DNA of 64,000 nucleotides, from contig JAHBXR010000004.1 in the NCBI GenBank assembly GCA_019636335.1, positions 124,001-188,000 on the forward strand. Reading direction: 5' to 3'. The position numbers and the translations under genes are program-made. Each line of letters opens with the position of its first letter. The first letter of the stretch is position 1. Below the pieces are notes generated by a model, which saw only the letters and a list, made by a program, of their open reading frames with translations, had not been told where the DNA came from and did not search any database. Below are positions 41,928-54,300 of the stretch, one piece after another. Origin of the DNA: Pirellulales bacterium. GTDB lineage: Bacteria; Planctomycetota; Planctomycetia; Pirellulales; JAEUIK01.

Positions 41928-42010
41928 TACCGGAGGTGGGAGTCGAACCCACACGTCCTTGCGGACACTGGATTTTGAATCCAGCGCGTCTGCCATTCCG
42001 CCACTCCGGC
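41928..42010 (-). tRNA. tRNA-Leu (anticodon CAA)
   Basis: An 83-nt cloverleaf: acceptor GCCGGAG pairs with CTCCGGT; the anticodon arm CTGGA-TTCAAAA-TCCAG gives anticodon CAA (codon UUG); there is a long variable arm (GTCCGCAAGGAC) as in class II tRNAs, and T-loop GTTCGACTC. CCA is not encoded. A run of six T residues follows directly on the minus strand. Confidence 0.95.
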
Positions 42011-42030
42011 GCGCAATGCGCATCCTGAAG

Positions 42031-42057
42031 AGTTTAGCAGCCTGGAGAAGAATTCAA
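42031..42057 (-). promoter_or_regulatory. Possible promoter of tRNA-Leu
   Basis: On the minus strand TTGAAT and TAAACT are separated by 15 nt, and TAAACT ends 20 nt before the tRNA. Spacing is at the short limit. Confidence 0.4.
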
Positions 42058-42124
42058 CAGGCGGTGCCGCACGGTTGCTCGCGGTCCATCGGCGCCCCGT
42101 CCCCCAGGATACCGGACTCCATGT

Positions 42125-43279
42125 TCACCTACTGCCTGGATCCCAAATCGTGGCCATGATGCGACGGAACGGACTCTCCTGCGGATAGAAGTAATACAGC
42201 GTGACCACTTTTCCGTCGGGGCGCTGCAGGGTGCGGGGATAGCCCAGGTCTCGGCCACCGCCCCCGGTTTGCAGCACGAACGGCGCGCTCCACGTGAGGC
42301 CCTCGTCGCGGCTGAATTTCGCCTGTATTTCATAAGGCGCCTTGCGCACGCCGTAAGTCAGGCACAGCCTGCCGTCGGCCAAGCGAATCATCGCGGGAGG
42401 ATTGCCCTCGCCCAAGTCGTCGACCGCGTCGCCGAGCGCCTGCCAGCTCTGCCCGTTGTCGTCCGATTTCCAGAGGTCGATCCAGCGATGCTTGGGCTCG
42501 TCCTCGGCCGCGCGGCGACGGGTCGCCAGCACCAGCTTCTCGGGCGAGAGGCGAACGGTCGAGGGCATGATCGAGAAGCCATTCGGCGACGGTCCCACGT
42601 ACGAGAGGAACTCCCAACTCAGGCCACCGTCGGTCGTCCGGCCGCAAAACACGCGCCCCTCCTGGTGGTTCTTTTTCGACGCCGTCAGAAAGACATGGCA
42701 ATCGCGCGGGCCGTTCACCAGGTAATCGGTGCGGGCCATGACCCCCAACTGGCCGAACGAGGGGACCTCGAACGGCCCCTGCCACGTGTGCCCGCGGTCG
42801 TACGAATAGTAGAGCCGAGAGCTGCCGCCGTCGACGCCGCTGAAACGCAGCGTCATCGAGAAGTCGGGATGCGTGAAGTCGATCGGTTCGGTGATCGGCC
42901 GCGCGGCCGCTTCGGCGTGTGCGGGATCCTGCGTGCCGTGTCGCATACCGCCGAAGTTGATGAGCTGACCGCGCTCGTGAGGATACTCCGTCTGCCACGA
43001 TTCGCCACCATCGAGACTGCGGGCCAGCACGTGGTACTCTGGTTTGCCACGGTCGATGTTGTGCCGCTCTTCGCCCAGATTGGCGTGCTGCCCGACGCTG
43101 AAGCCCACCAGCAACTCGTCCCCCCAACCCCACAGACCATGATTCGCCGGCCAACCGGCAAAAAGCCCCTCTTGGCCAAAGACTACGACCTGCCGTTCGA
43201 CCTTCGGTTCGGCCGCCAACCCCACACGGCAACAAAACGGCAGAAATAAAATGGCGAGGATTTGCCGGTTACGGCGCAT
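42125..43279 (-). CDS. Secreted sialidase-like (BNR/Asp-box) protein
   Basis: A 384-residue protein with a signal peptide (ILAILFLPFCCRVGLA). Five Asp-box repeats of the S/T-x-D-x-G-x-x-W type are seen: SLDGGESW, SYDRGHTW, TTDGGLSW, SDDNGQSW and SRDEGLTW, which mark a five- or six-bladed beta-propeller. It belongs to the sialidase/neuraminidase superfamily common in planctomycetes. The arginine triad of true sialidases was not assigned, so the substrate may be another acidic glycan. Single gene. Confidence 0.87.
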   Translation of the reverse strand: MRRNRQILAILFLPFCCRVGLAAEPKVERQVVVFGQEGLFAGWPANHGLWGWGDELLVGFSVGQHANLGEERHNIDRGKPEYHVLARSLDGGESWQTEYPHERGQLINFGGMRHGTQDPAHAEAAARPITEPIDFTHPDFSMTLRFSGVDGGSSRLYYSYDRGHTWQGPFEVPSFGQLGVMARTDYLVNGPRDCHVFLTASKKNHQEGRVFCGRTTDGGLSWEFLSYVGPSPNGFSIMPSTVRLSPEKLVLATRRRAAEDEPKHRWIDLWKSDDNGQSWQALGDAVDDLGEGNPPAMIRLADGRLCLTYGVRKAPYEIQAKFSRDEGLTWSAPFVLQTGGGGRDLGYPRTLQRPDGKVVTLYYFYPQESPFRRIMATIWDPGSR

Positions 43280-43619
43280 AGCGATTCATCCGATCGGGCA
43301 ACGGGGTCGGAACCAGGGCCAGATTGCATTTTGCATGGTTTGGCCGTGTCAGGAAACCCACGACCGGTGGCGACTTAGCGAACGTGCCGGTCCCGGCGAG
43401 CAACTGACGCCGCACATGCGAAGCTACACAAAGCCTAGCGATTGCCCCGGTTTTATCTGACGGGCAAGACTGCGGTGTTATTCCGCCTTTGCACACACAC
43501 GCATCAAACCTGAAACATCGAACATTTCAGGCCGATCCGTCTAAAGACGCATAACCCGCTCGGCGGGATCGCCGTGCGTGATCGTGCAACACCCTATCGG
43601 AATCATAAAGGTGCGAACC
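43280..43619. other. Intergenic region between divergent genes, with a small hairpin
   Basis: A 340-nt gap upstream of both the sialidase-like gene and the barrel protein. A perfect 7-bp inverted repeat CCTGAAA / TTTCAGG (43509-43515 and 43525-43531, 9-nt loop) lies about 90 nt before the rightward start and could be an operator or leader structure. No gene is seen. Confidence 0.4.
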
Positions 43620-44867
43620 GTGAAGACCCTTACCGCATGCATGGCGGCCTCTGCACTGATGATGGTACCGCTGGCTACGTCTGCCCAGCAGGCGGGGTAC
43701 GCTTATCCACCATCCGGCATGCAGCCGACGGCCTCTCAGCAGTTCGCGCCACAGCCGGGAGCCCCCCAACACCTGCCGCCGGTCTTGCACCCCTCGATTG
43801 GTGCGCCCGCGGGTAACGTCGGGCATCAGCCCGCCATGTACGGACCCATCTCGCAAGGGCTCCCCTACGAAACGAGCCCCCGCGACGTACGTTACGAGTT
43901 GACTGGCGCCGGCAATTCGTGCGACAGCTCGTGCTGCGACGACAGTTGCTGCGCGGATCGCTGCTGTGCGGTCTACACCGGGCACAAGACCGGGGTCTTC
44001 GCCGACTTCCTGCTGTTGCAACCGCGCGGCATCGACATGCCCTACGCGATTCCGCAGAACGGTATCGATCCGGCGATCGCCGTGCCGGTCGGTCCCGTGG
44101 GGGTCGCCGATCCCGACTACGAGCCCGGCTTCCGCATCGGCGGCAACTTCGCGCTAAGCTCCTGCACGAGCATCGGTGCGATGTTCAGCTACCTCGACAC
44201 GCAGACGAACGGTTCGATCGCGATCGACCAGCCGAACGTGATCCACTCGCTGGTCACGCATCCCAACACGATCAGTGCCGCCGCGAACACGCAATTGTCC
44301 GAGGCGAGCTACGACATCGATTTCCGCATCGCGGACGTCTATTATAAGGCCCTGTGGAGCGGCGGCCCCTACCACGAAGTAAACTGGCTCGTCGGTGCCC
44401 GGTATGCCCATCTCAGTCAGGATTTCAACGAACGACATAGCGTTAACGTCGGGCTGACGACCACGGCCACCGACATCGACTTCGACGGCGCCGGTCCCCG
44501 CTTCGGTCTCGAGGCGGAACGCCGCTGCCGCACGAACGGCTTTCTCGTCTACGGCAATGCCTACGCGAGCTTCCTCGCCGGCAACTTCGGCGCGGACTAC
44601 TTGCAGTCGAACACGTTTGCCCTCACACAGGCCGCCACGTCCTTCTCGGACGACCGAGTCGTCTCGATTCTCGAGTACGAAATCGGCATTGGTTGGATCA
44701 GTTGCAACGGTTGTGTTCGCGTGAAGGCCGGCTACTACATGGCCGCCTGGTACAACACGCTGACGACAGGCAAATGGGTGCAGGCCGTGCAGTCGAACAA
44801 CTACGTCGACCAGGAAGACACCGTCACGTTCGACGGTCTCGTGACTCGGCTCGAATTCCTCTGGTAG
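43620..44867 (+). CDS. BBP7/Lpg1974-type outer-membrane beta-barrel protein
   Basis: A 415-residue protein from GTG 43620, preceded by AAAGGTG. It has a signal peptide (LTACMAASALMMVPLATSAQQ), a Pro/Gln-rich linker, a very cysteine-rich stretch (SCDSSCCDDSCCADRCC, residues ~101-117) and then a barrel: FADFLLLQPRGIDMPYA, FRIGGNFALSSCTSIGAMFSYLD, YKALWSGGPYHEVNWLVGARYAHLSQDF and a final strand ending in FLW. This family is abundant in planctomycetes and resembles the Legionella Lpg1974 barrel. The cysteines could make disulfide crosslinks at the cell surface. Expected role: pore or structural envelope protein. Confidence 0.87.
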   Translation: MKTLTACMAASALMMVPLATSAQQAGYAYPPSGMQPTASQQFAPQPGAPQHLPPVLHPSIGAPAGNVGHQPAMYGPISQGLPYETSPRDVRYELTGAGNSCDSSCCDDSCCADRCCAVYTGHKTGVFADFLLLQPRGIDMPYAIPQNGIDPAIAVPVGPVGVADPDYEPGFRIGGNFALSSCTSIGAMFSYLDTQTNGSIAIDQPNVIHSLVTHPNTISAAANTQLSEASYDIDFRIADVYYKALWSGGPYHEVNWLVGARYAHLSQDFNERHSVNVGLTTTATDIDFDGAGPRFGLEAERRCRTNGFLVYGNAYASFLAGNFGADYLQSNTFALTQAATSFSDDRVVSILEYEIGIGWISCNGCVRVKAGYYMAAWYNTLTTGKWVQAVQSNNYVDQEDTVTFDGLVTRLEFLW

Positions 44868-44928
44868 CAGACGGCCAGGTCGGCGGTCGACCCACCACCA
44901 CCTCGACCCCTTTCTCGACGGATAAACT

Positions 44929-44972
44929 CCGAAGCCGGACTTGCCGCAAGGTGAGTCTGGCTTCGGTTTTTT
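44929..44972 (+). terminator. Intrinsic terminator after the barrel protein
   Basis: A perfect or near-perfect 13-bp stem (CCGAAGCCGGACT / AGTCTGGCTTCGG) with a 12-nt loop is followed by TTTTTT, 61 nt after the stop codon. Confidence 0.92.
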
Positions 44973-45308
44973 GTTGCGCCCGGCCGGCATGCTTCTTCCC
45001 CGTTCCGAAGGGCTCTCGTCTCACCAGAGTCGGGTGCCCCCTCGCACACCGGTGAAACAGGGGCAGCCCCGGCAGGGCGAACGCGCAGGGACCGCGGGAT
45101 TTCCCCGAGAAATCCCCTTAAAAGCCCTTGCTTGCGAAATTAGCCGCAACTAGGCTAACCACCCGATTTAGCTAATCTTGCGATTTTGGCGAATCGTCAG
45201 ATTTATCGTCTCCGGTAAGTCTTGCGCGCTAGTGCGCCAATGACTGACTGGGGGGCATTCTCCACCTTGATCGACCACCCATGACCTTACACGAAGAGGG
45301 GACCTGCC
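44973..45308. other. Leader region of the giant surface protein gene
   Basis: A 336-nt region with no gene. The right half is AT-richer (45170-45220) and probably holds the promoter, but no box pair is convincing. Near 45224-45242 there is an imperfect palindrome (TTGCGCGCTA / TAGTGCGCCAA). Confidence 0.35.
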
Positions 45309-48300
45309 ATGTTTCGTCGCCGTCGCGTTCGCCACGGTACTGAGGTTTCCCACGCTCCGCGCCGCCGCGGCACGCCGTTCGCCAGCCGTCTCGGCTCGTC
45401 GTCGCCGTTGAATCACCGCTCCTTCCACCTGGAACCAATGGAAGAGCGGCGCATGCTGGCGGTCGATCCGCTCATGTTCGACGTGGCCCTCGTCAAGGAC
45501 ATCAACCCCAGTGGGAGTTCTTCTCCCGCGGAATCGGTGAACGTGGGTGGGATTCTCTACTTCGCTGCTAGCGACGGGACAAACGGCCGAGAGCTGTGGA
45601 GGAGTGACGGAACCGAGGCTGGAACCGCCATGCTCGGGAACATCAACTCTGGCGCGGGCGACTCCGATCCTCAGAATCTGGTGAACGTGGGAGGCACTCT
45701 CTACTTTACTGCCGACGACGGCTTCAGAGGCCGGGAACTTTGGAAGAGCGACGGGACACCGGCTGGGACCGAGATCGTCAAGGATATCGAGTTCGGACCG
45801 CTAGGCTCCGCGCCCACCAGCCTGGTGAACGTGGGGGGCACCCTCTACTTTGGCGCCGGCGACACCACGAACGGTTATGAGCTTTGGAAGAGTGACGGGA
45901 CCGAGGCCGGAACCGTGCTCGTCAAGGACATCCGTCCCGGCGGGCAAAGCTCCGTTCCCAACCATCTGACGAACGTAGGGGGAATCCTCTACTTCAACGC
46001 CTTCGTCGGTGCGAACGGTTTCGAGCTTTGGAAGAGCGACGGGACCGAGGGCGGAACCGTGCTGGTCAAGGATATCGCTCCCGACTTTGAGAGCTCCGAT
46101 CCTACCCATCTGACGAACGTGGGGGGGATTCTCTACTTCGCCGCCGGCGACACCACGAACGGTTTCGAGCTTTGGAAGAGCGACGGGACCGAGGGCGGAA
46201 CCGTGCGCGTCAAGGACATCAATCCTGGAATCTCCAGTTCCAATCCCAGCAACCTGACGAACGTGGGAGGGATCCTCTACTTCACTGCCGACGACGGCAC
46301 GAACGGTACCGAACTTTGGAAGAGCGATGGGACCGAGGCCGGAACCGTGCAGGTCAAGGACATCAATATCAGTTCGTTCAGTTCCAATCCCAGTAACCTG
46401 ACGAACGTGGGAGGGATCCTCTACTTCGCCGCCGACGACCTCGTGAACGGCACCGAGTTATGGAAAAGCGACGGGACCGGCGCCGGAACCGTGCGCGTCA
46501 AGAACATCAACGCCAGTATTATGGGGAGCTCGAACCCCAGCGAACTGACGAACGTGGCAGGGTTGCTCTACTTCAGCGCCGACGACGGCACGAACGGGGT
46601 CGAGCTGTGGGTGAGCGACGGGACCGAAATTGGGACCGTGCTCGTCAAGAATATCAGTCCCGGTGGGGGGAACTCGAATCCCAGCCAATTGACGAACGTG
46701 AGAGGGGCACTCTACTTCAGCGCCAACGACGGCACGAACGGCATCGAGCTGTGGAAGTTGGATGTGATCGACACGCTGCCGCCGCAGCGCCCCACGCTCG
46801 ACCTGCTGACCGCCTTCGACACCGGCTCGGCCACGAACGACGACATCACGAACCTCGCCGTGCTCGACTTCCGTCTCTCGGCCGAGCTGGGGACGACGGT
46901 CCACATCAAGGACGGCGAGACGATCATCCACACGATCGACGATTTTACGCCCGACGCCGACGGCTTCCTGGTCGTGACGATCGACTTCAACACGGTCTTC
47001 GCCGATTTCGGCATTCCGGTCGAGGGGCCGCACCCGCTGTCGGCCGAGGCCTTCGACTACGCCGGCAACCGCAGCGCGCAGAGCGAAGTAGTGCCGCTGC
47101 TGATCGACACGACAGAACCGCTCGTGGGGGATCCCGCGCTCTATATCCTTTCGTCGAGCGTGACCGACGTCTGCCTGGACGACGACGTGATTCAGACGAG
47201 CATCAACGAACCGGCCTTCTCGGGCTACGTCGAAGCGCTTTCCACCGTGCGGCTCTACGCGCTCAATCTCGATGATCCAAGCGCGCAGCCCGTGTTGATC
47301 GGCGTCGGTCAGGCGGGTTCCGACGAGAGTGACGGCACCCCCGGCGACGGGCTGGGCATCTGGGAGATCACCGTCGAGCCACTGGCCGACGCCACGTACG
47401 CGATCACGATGCAGGTCGAGGACAGCGCCGGCAACATCACGAGCTATACGCACGGCGGCCAGCCAAACACCGTGCTGGTCAAGGACATCAACCCCAGCCC
47501 CGGCACCGGCTCCAGTCCCGAATTCCTGGTAAACGTGGGGGGGATCCTCTACTTCAGCGCCACCGACGGCACGAACGGCTTCGAGCTTTGGAAGAGCGAT
47601 GGGACCGAGGCCGGCACCTTGTTGGTCAAGGACATCAACCCCAACCCCATCACCGGCTCCAGTCCCGAATTCCTGGTAAACGTGGGGGGGATCCTCTACT
47701 TCAGCGCCACCGACGGCACGAACGGCCGCGAGCTTTGGAAGAGCGATGGGACCGAGGCCGGCACCTTGTTGGTCAAGGACATCAACCCCAACCCCAACAC
47801 GGGCTCCAACCCCAGCAGCCTGGTGAACGTGGGAGGGATCCTCTACTTCAGCGCCACCGACGGCACGAACGGTTATGAGCTTTGGAAGAGCGATGGGACC
47901 GAGGCCGGAACCGTACTCGTCAAGGACATCGTCGCCGGCGCGGGCAACTCCAATCCCCAGTACCTGACGAACGTGGGGGGTATCCTCTACTTCAGCGCCT
48001 TCGACACCACGAACGGTTATGAGCTTTGGAAGAGCGATGGGACCGAGGCCGGAACCGTCTTGGTCAAGGACATCAACCCCAACACGGGCTCCAGCCCCAG
48101 CAGCCTGGCGAACGTGGGAGGAATCCTCTACTTCAGCGCCCACGACGGCACGAACGGCTTCGAGCTTTGGAAGAGCGATGGGACCGAGGCCGGAACCGTA
48201 CTCGTCAAGGACATCAACCCCAACCCCAACACGGGCTCCAACCCCAGCAGCCTGGCGAACGTGGGTGGGATCCTCTACTTCAGCGCCAACGACGGCACGA

Positions 48301-51300
48301 ACGGCTTCGAGCTTTGGAAGCACGACGAGCGGTTGATCATCACGATCGACACGCTCGCGCCGCAGCGTCCCACGCTCGACCTGCTGGCGGCCTTCGACAC
48401 CGGCTGGGCCACGAACGACGATATCACGCGCCTCACCTCGCTCGACTTCCGCCTCTCGGCCGAGCCAGGAAGTCACGTCGTGATTAAAGACGGCGAGGTC
48501 GTCATCCTCGAGATCCCGAACTTCACGCCCGACGCCGACGGTTTCCTGATCGTGACGGTCGACTTCAACACGGTCTTCGCCGATTTCGGCATTCCGGTCG
48601 AGGGACCGCACCCACTGTCGGCCGAGGCGTTTGACTGCGCCGGCAACCGCAGCGCGCAGAGCGAGGTGCTGCCCCTGCTGATCGACACGACGGCGCCCAC
48701 GTGGACCTCGATCGAGGTTCTAAATGCCGTGGTCGACGGACCGAATCTCTATACGAACGTCAACCCGATCACGTTCGAAGGGAGCGCCACCGCGGGCGCC
48801 ATCGTGCGGTTCTACTCCAATGGCGATCTCGTCGGCGAAGCGTATGTCGGCGACGATGAAAGTGACGGCAATCCGAACGATGGTTTTGGCGTCTTCACCG
48901 TCACGCTCGCGCCGCTCGCAGACGGTCAGCCAAACTTGACCATCCAGGTCGAGGACCTAGCCGGCAATCTAGACGACACGGACGAAGTCTTTCCAAATCT
49001 GATCCTCGACACGCTCGCGCCGCAGCGTCCCACGATCGACCTTTTAGCGGCCGACGACACGGGCTTTTCCAACGATGACGACTTCACGAGACTCACGGTG
49101 CTCCGTTTCCGCATCTCGGCCGAGGCCGGCAGCGACGTCGTCATCAAGGATGGCAACACCGTCATCGCGACGATCGACAACATCGTGCTCGATTCCGATG
49201 GCTTTGCCACGGTTACGCTCGACTTCGTGGCCAATCAAATCAACCACGGCATTCCGGCCGAAGGGCCACATCCCCTGTCAATCGAGTCGACCGACACGGC
49301 CGGCAATCGCAGCGCGCAGAGTGCCGTGCTGCCGCTGGTGATCGACAGGACCGCTCCCACCTGGACGTCCCTCGAACTCCTGAATGCCATTGCCGATGGA
49401 CCGAATCTCTACACCAGAATCAACCCGATCACGATCGAGGGGCACGCGACCGCCCTGGCGCTGGTGCGTATCTACACCGACAACGGCTCCGACCTCATCG
49501 GCGAGGCCTACGTCGGCGACGACGATAGCGATGGCATCCCGGGCGATGGTTTCGGCGTCTTCACGGTCACGCTGGCGCCGCTCGTCGATGGCTCGTACGC
49601 GTTCCAAATCGAGATCGAGGATCGCGCCGGCAACCTCGATGGCCCGGACGACATCTTTACCAACACGATTCTCGACACCCTCCCCCCCCAGCGGCCGACG
49701 ATCGACCTGATCACGCCGGACGACACCGGTTCGTTCGACAACGACGACATCACGAATCTCAGCACACTGACCTTCCGCATTTCGGCCGAGCCGGGCAGCG
49801 ACGTCGTGATCAAGGACGGCGATACCGTCATCGTCACGTTGAACGATCTCGTGGTCGGCCCCGACGGCTTCACCACCGTCGTCATCGACTTTGCCAACAT
49901 CCCCAACTTCGCGACCGAGGGTCCGCATCCCCTTTCGATCGAGTCGACCGATACGGCCGGCAACCGCAGCGCCCAAAGCGCCGTCCTGCCGTTGGTGATC
50001 GATCTGACCGACCCGATTCTCAGCGACAATCCGATCTTCATCCTCGCATCGAGCGTCACCGACATCTGTCTCGACGACGACGTCACGCAAACGAGCGTCA
50101 ACGAGCCGGCCTTCTCGGGCTACGTCGAGGCCCTGGCCATCGTGCGGCTCTATGCCCGCAATGTCGACGACCCCGACTCCGTGCCCCAGTTGATCGGCAT
50201 TGGCCAGGCTGGCTCCGACGAGAGCGATGGTGACCCGGCCGACGGCTACGGCATCTGGGAGATCACCGTCGAGCCGCTGGCCGACGGCAACTACGAGATC
50301 ACGATGCAGGTCGAGGATGTGGCCGGCAACATCACGCCCTGGCCCGATCCCGACGGCGACGGCCTGTTCATCAAGATCGACACGCTCGCGCCGCAGCGGC
50401 CGACGATCGACCTGGTCAACATCTACGACACCGGTTCGTCCGATCTCGACAACGTAACGAACCTGTGGTGGCTCGACTTCCGTATCTCGGCCGAACCGGG
50501 GAGCCGCGTGCTGATCAAGGATGGGGAAGTCGTGATCTACGAGATCGACCACTTCATCCCCGGCCCCGATGGCTTCGCCATCGTCTCGATCGACTTCTTC
50601 TGGGAAGAGTTCGAGCACTTCATCTCGGCCGAAGGCCCACACCCGCTGTCGGTCGAGGCCTTCGATTGCGCCGGCAATCGCAGTGCCCAGTCGGAGGAGT
50701 TGCTGGTCGAAATCGATCTCACTGCCCCCTGTGCGGTGACGGCCGACATGCTCTCTTCCAGCGACTCGGGCACGTTCGACGACGACAACGTGACCAACAT
50801 CCGCACGCCAGCCTTCTCGGGCTATGCCGAAGCGAACGCCACGATTCGCATCTATGCCTCGCCCGTCATCAACGGGGTCGTCGGCGCGCCCGAGCTGGTG
50901 GGAGTCGGCCGCGTCGGTTCGGACGAGAGCGACGGCAGACCCTGGGATGGCCTGGGCATCTGGGAAGTTACCATCGAACCGCTCGACGACGGCCAGTACA
51001 TCATCACGACCGAGGTCGAGGATCTGGCCGGCAACGTTGGCTACTGCGAAGACGACTATGACTGCGGCGGTGGTGGCGGAGGGCCCGCCTTCGCCCCCGC
51101 CGGCGAAGGTGGATGGGGCTGCTGCTGCGATTGCTACTGCGACTGCGAACCCCTGACCATCTATATCGACACGCTCGTGCCGAACACGCCCTACCTCGAT
51201 CTGGTCGCCTCGAGCGATACCGGTCGCCACAACGCCGACAACGTCACGTTCGACATCACGCCCACCTTCACGATCACTGCCGATGACCTGCCGGGCAACG

Positions 51301-54300
51301 TCAGCATCGATCCCAACGCGATCGTGAACCCGTTCTGGCACGACGTCGTATGGCGGCTCTTCGCGCGTCGCGGCGACACGCCGGAAGTGCTCGTGGCCAG
51401 TCTTAATTCGCTGAGCGAGCTCGGCCACTTCGTCACTACGCTCGACTTGCCCGCCTTCTTCGGTACGAATCCCGGCGACGTCGACGGCGTCTACAACTTC
51501 AAGCTCGAAGTAGAGGATCGCGCCGGCAACATCAGCCCCGACTTCCTGCTCCAGGTCACGTTCGACACGATCGCGCCGATTCCTGCGGGCGACCTGCACC
51601 CGAACAGCGACTCGGGTGTCACCGGCTACACCCCCACGTTCGGCGACAAGGTGACGAACGTGAAGACGCCCAGCTTCTTCGGCTCGGCCGAGGCGAACGT
51701 GTTCGTCGATCTGTTGATCGACGGCGTGCCGGCGGGGGGCTCGGTCTCGGTGCCGCTCGACGGCAACTTCGCCTTCCTGTTGAACGGCGAATTCTACACG
51801 CAGTCGAATCTGAATCTGCAAGACGGCCTGCACACGGCGATTTTCATTCACGAGGATCTGGCCGGCAACAAGCAGTCTTTCACGCGGCTGTTCTTCGTCG
51901 ATACGCAAGGCCCGCGGATCACCAACGTCGTGCGGGGACAAGTCTCGTACGACGGCGTGCTCGATTTCGACGGGGTGAACAGCCTCTTCGCGCCGAAGCC
52001 GCAGAGCAACGTCGATCCGCTGATCCATAGCATCGTGGTCAACTTCCTCGACAACCCGCCGCGCGTGCAGCAGTTCTTGTACGAGGCAGTCTTCGCCGCG
52101 CTGGCCTCGCAGCCGGGCAACTACACCCTGATCGGTGATCGCACCGGTTACGTGACGATCGTCCAGGCGATTCCCACCTTCACGACGATCGCCGGCGTTC
52201 CCGCGCTGGCCAGCGTGGAGCTCGTGTTTTCGGAACCGCTGGCCGACGATCGCTACACCTTCTCCGTCTCGCAGAATCTCCGCGACCCGGCGGGCAACGC
52301 GTTGGACGGCGAATCGTCGGCCGCCGGGCCGTTTGCCGGCAATCCGGCGCCGCAAGATACGCCTCCCTTCTTTCCCACCGGCGATGGCTCGCCCGGTGGC
52401 GGTTTCGTCTCGCGCTTCACGGTCGACAGCCGTCCGGAACTGGGCACGTATGCCTCGACGACGATCTATCTCGACATCAACGGCAACGCGATTTGGGATC
52501 CGCAGGGTCAGAACAACGATCGTACGAACGTCGACTTGACGTTCCTCTTCGGAAATCCGTCGAGCCCGAACGACTCGCGCTTCGCCGGCAAGTTCAGCCC
52601 GCTGGTGAACGGCGTGAAGACGTTGACCGACGGCTTCGACAAGCTTGCTGCCTACGGCAACTTCGGCGGTACGTTCCGCTGGTTGATCGACACGAACAGC
52701 GACGGCGTCCCCGACCTGAACCTGGTGGACGCCTTCCAGAAAGACGGCATTCCGATCGCCGGCAACTTCGACGGGAACAAGGCCAACGGCGACGAGATCG
52801 GCTACTTCACCGGCGACAAGTGGTATCTCGATACGAACGGGGACTATATCCTCGATACCGTCATCACCTCGGCGTTGCGTGGCTTCCCGATCGTCGGCGA
52901 TTTCGACGGCGACGGCTACGACGATCTGGCCACCTACGCGGCCGATCGGTTCCAGTTTGACTTCTACGCCAACGGCGGCTGGAACGGCGTCATCGAGGAC
53001 ACGATCCTGTGGGGCTTCGACGGCGTGGTCGAACGCCCGGTCGCGGCCGATATGGATGCCGACGGCGTCGACGACATTGGCCTGTGGGTACCCGGTCGTA
53101 GCGGCCAGCTCCCACGCGTCGCGGCCGAGTGGTTCTTCCTGGTCTCGGGACGCGATCCGATCCCGTCGCAGCCGGCCAACGGCGTGGCCCCCGCCAACGT
53201 CTATTACGGAACCGCCAACTGGCTGAAGCATGCCTTCTCGCCGGTGCCGTTCGGCAACGATCTGTTCTTCCAGTTTGGCGATGAGTTCGCGATTCCGATC
53301 ATCGGCAACTTCGATCCGCCGAACGATCCGCTGACCGACAACTTCGCCTTCTTGCCGTTCGAAGATTCGTTCGACCGGGCCGATAGCACCAACCTGGGGC
53401 CGAAATGGGTCGAGCGCCTCGGCAACGTGCGGATCGCCAGCGGCGAGTTGGTGCTGCACAATAACGCCACCAGCATCGCGGCGCTCAACGGCGTCACGGC
53501 CACCGACGTCAGCGTCGAAGCCGTGATCGACGTCACCAACGGCAGCAGCGTCGGTTTGCTGGCACGCTACGGCGGCTCCGGCGACTCGAACGCCTACATG
53601 GGTCTGCTCGTCAAGACCGGAAGCGGCTACGCGGCGCAAATCTGGCGCAACGTCGGTGGCACGTGGACGAACCTGACCAGCCAGTCTGTCGGGCGCGGCC
53701 AAGGCACCCTGCGGTTCGAAGTGGTCGGCACGAGCCTGCGGCTCCTCTTCAACGGACAGACCGTCGGTCAGGCGACCGACGGCGTGCTCACCACCGGGGG
53801 TGGCGTCGGCCTGCGTCACTCGGGGGGCAAGGTCGCTAGTTTCAAGGCCGAGACCCAACTGCTCCCGTTCCGCGCCGCGACCGCGTTGCCCTTCGTCGAC
53901 GACTTTGCCCGAGCCAACAGCACATCGTTGGGCGTCAACTGGCAAGAGCTCGAAGGCGACATCGGCATTTCGAACGGGGCCGCCGTGCTCTATCGCAATG
54001 CCACCTCGGTGGCCACGCTCGTGGATGTGGCCGTGGCCGATGTCGTGGTCAGCGCCGATATCGACATCACGGGTGGTGGCAACGCCGGCCTCTTGGCCCG
54101 TCACAGCGGGCCGGGCGATTCGAACGGCTACATGGCCCGCTTGTACCGCGGCGATGCTTTCTACGCGGCACAAATCTGGCGCAACGTCGACGGCCAGTAC
54201 GTGCCGCTCCGCAGCGTGCCCGTCTCTGGCGGCGCCGGCAACCTGCGGTTCGAGGTGATCGGCTCCGAGTTGAAGCTCTACTTCAACGGACAGCTCGTCG

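Noticed and set aside
41846-42016. N-terminal extension of the 72-residue gene reading GVAEWQTRWIQNP and FDSHLRY
   Set aside because: This is the known conceptual translation of a tRNA-Leu gene, not protein.
45480-48330. Regular ~141-bp repeats that could suggest a CRISPR array
   Set aside because: They are in-frame protein repeats without unique spacers of fixed size, and no cas gene is nearby.
46458-48611. A 717-codon minus-strand frame
   Set aside because: Same reason: mirror of the ELWKSDGT repeats of the plus-strand gene.
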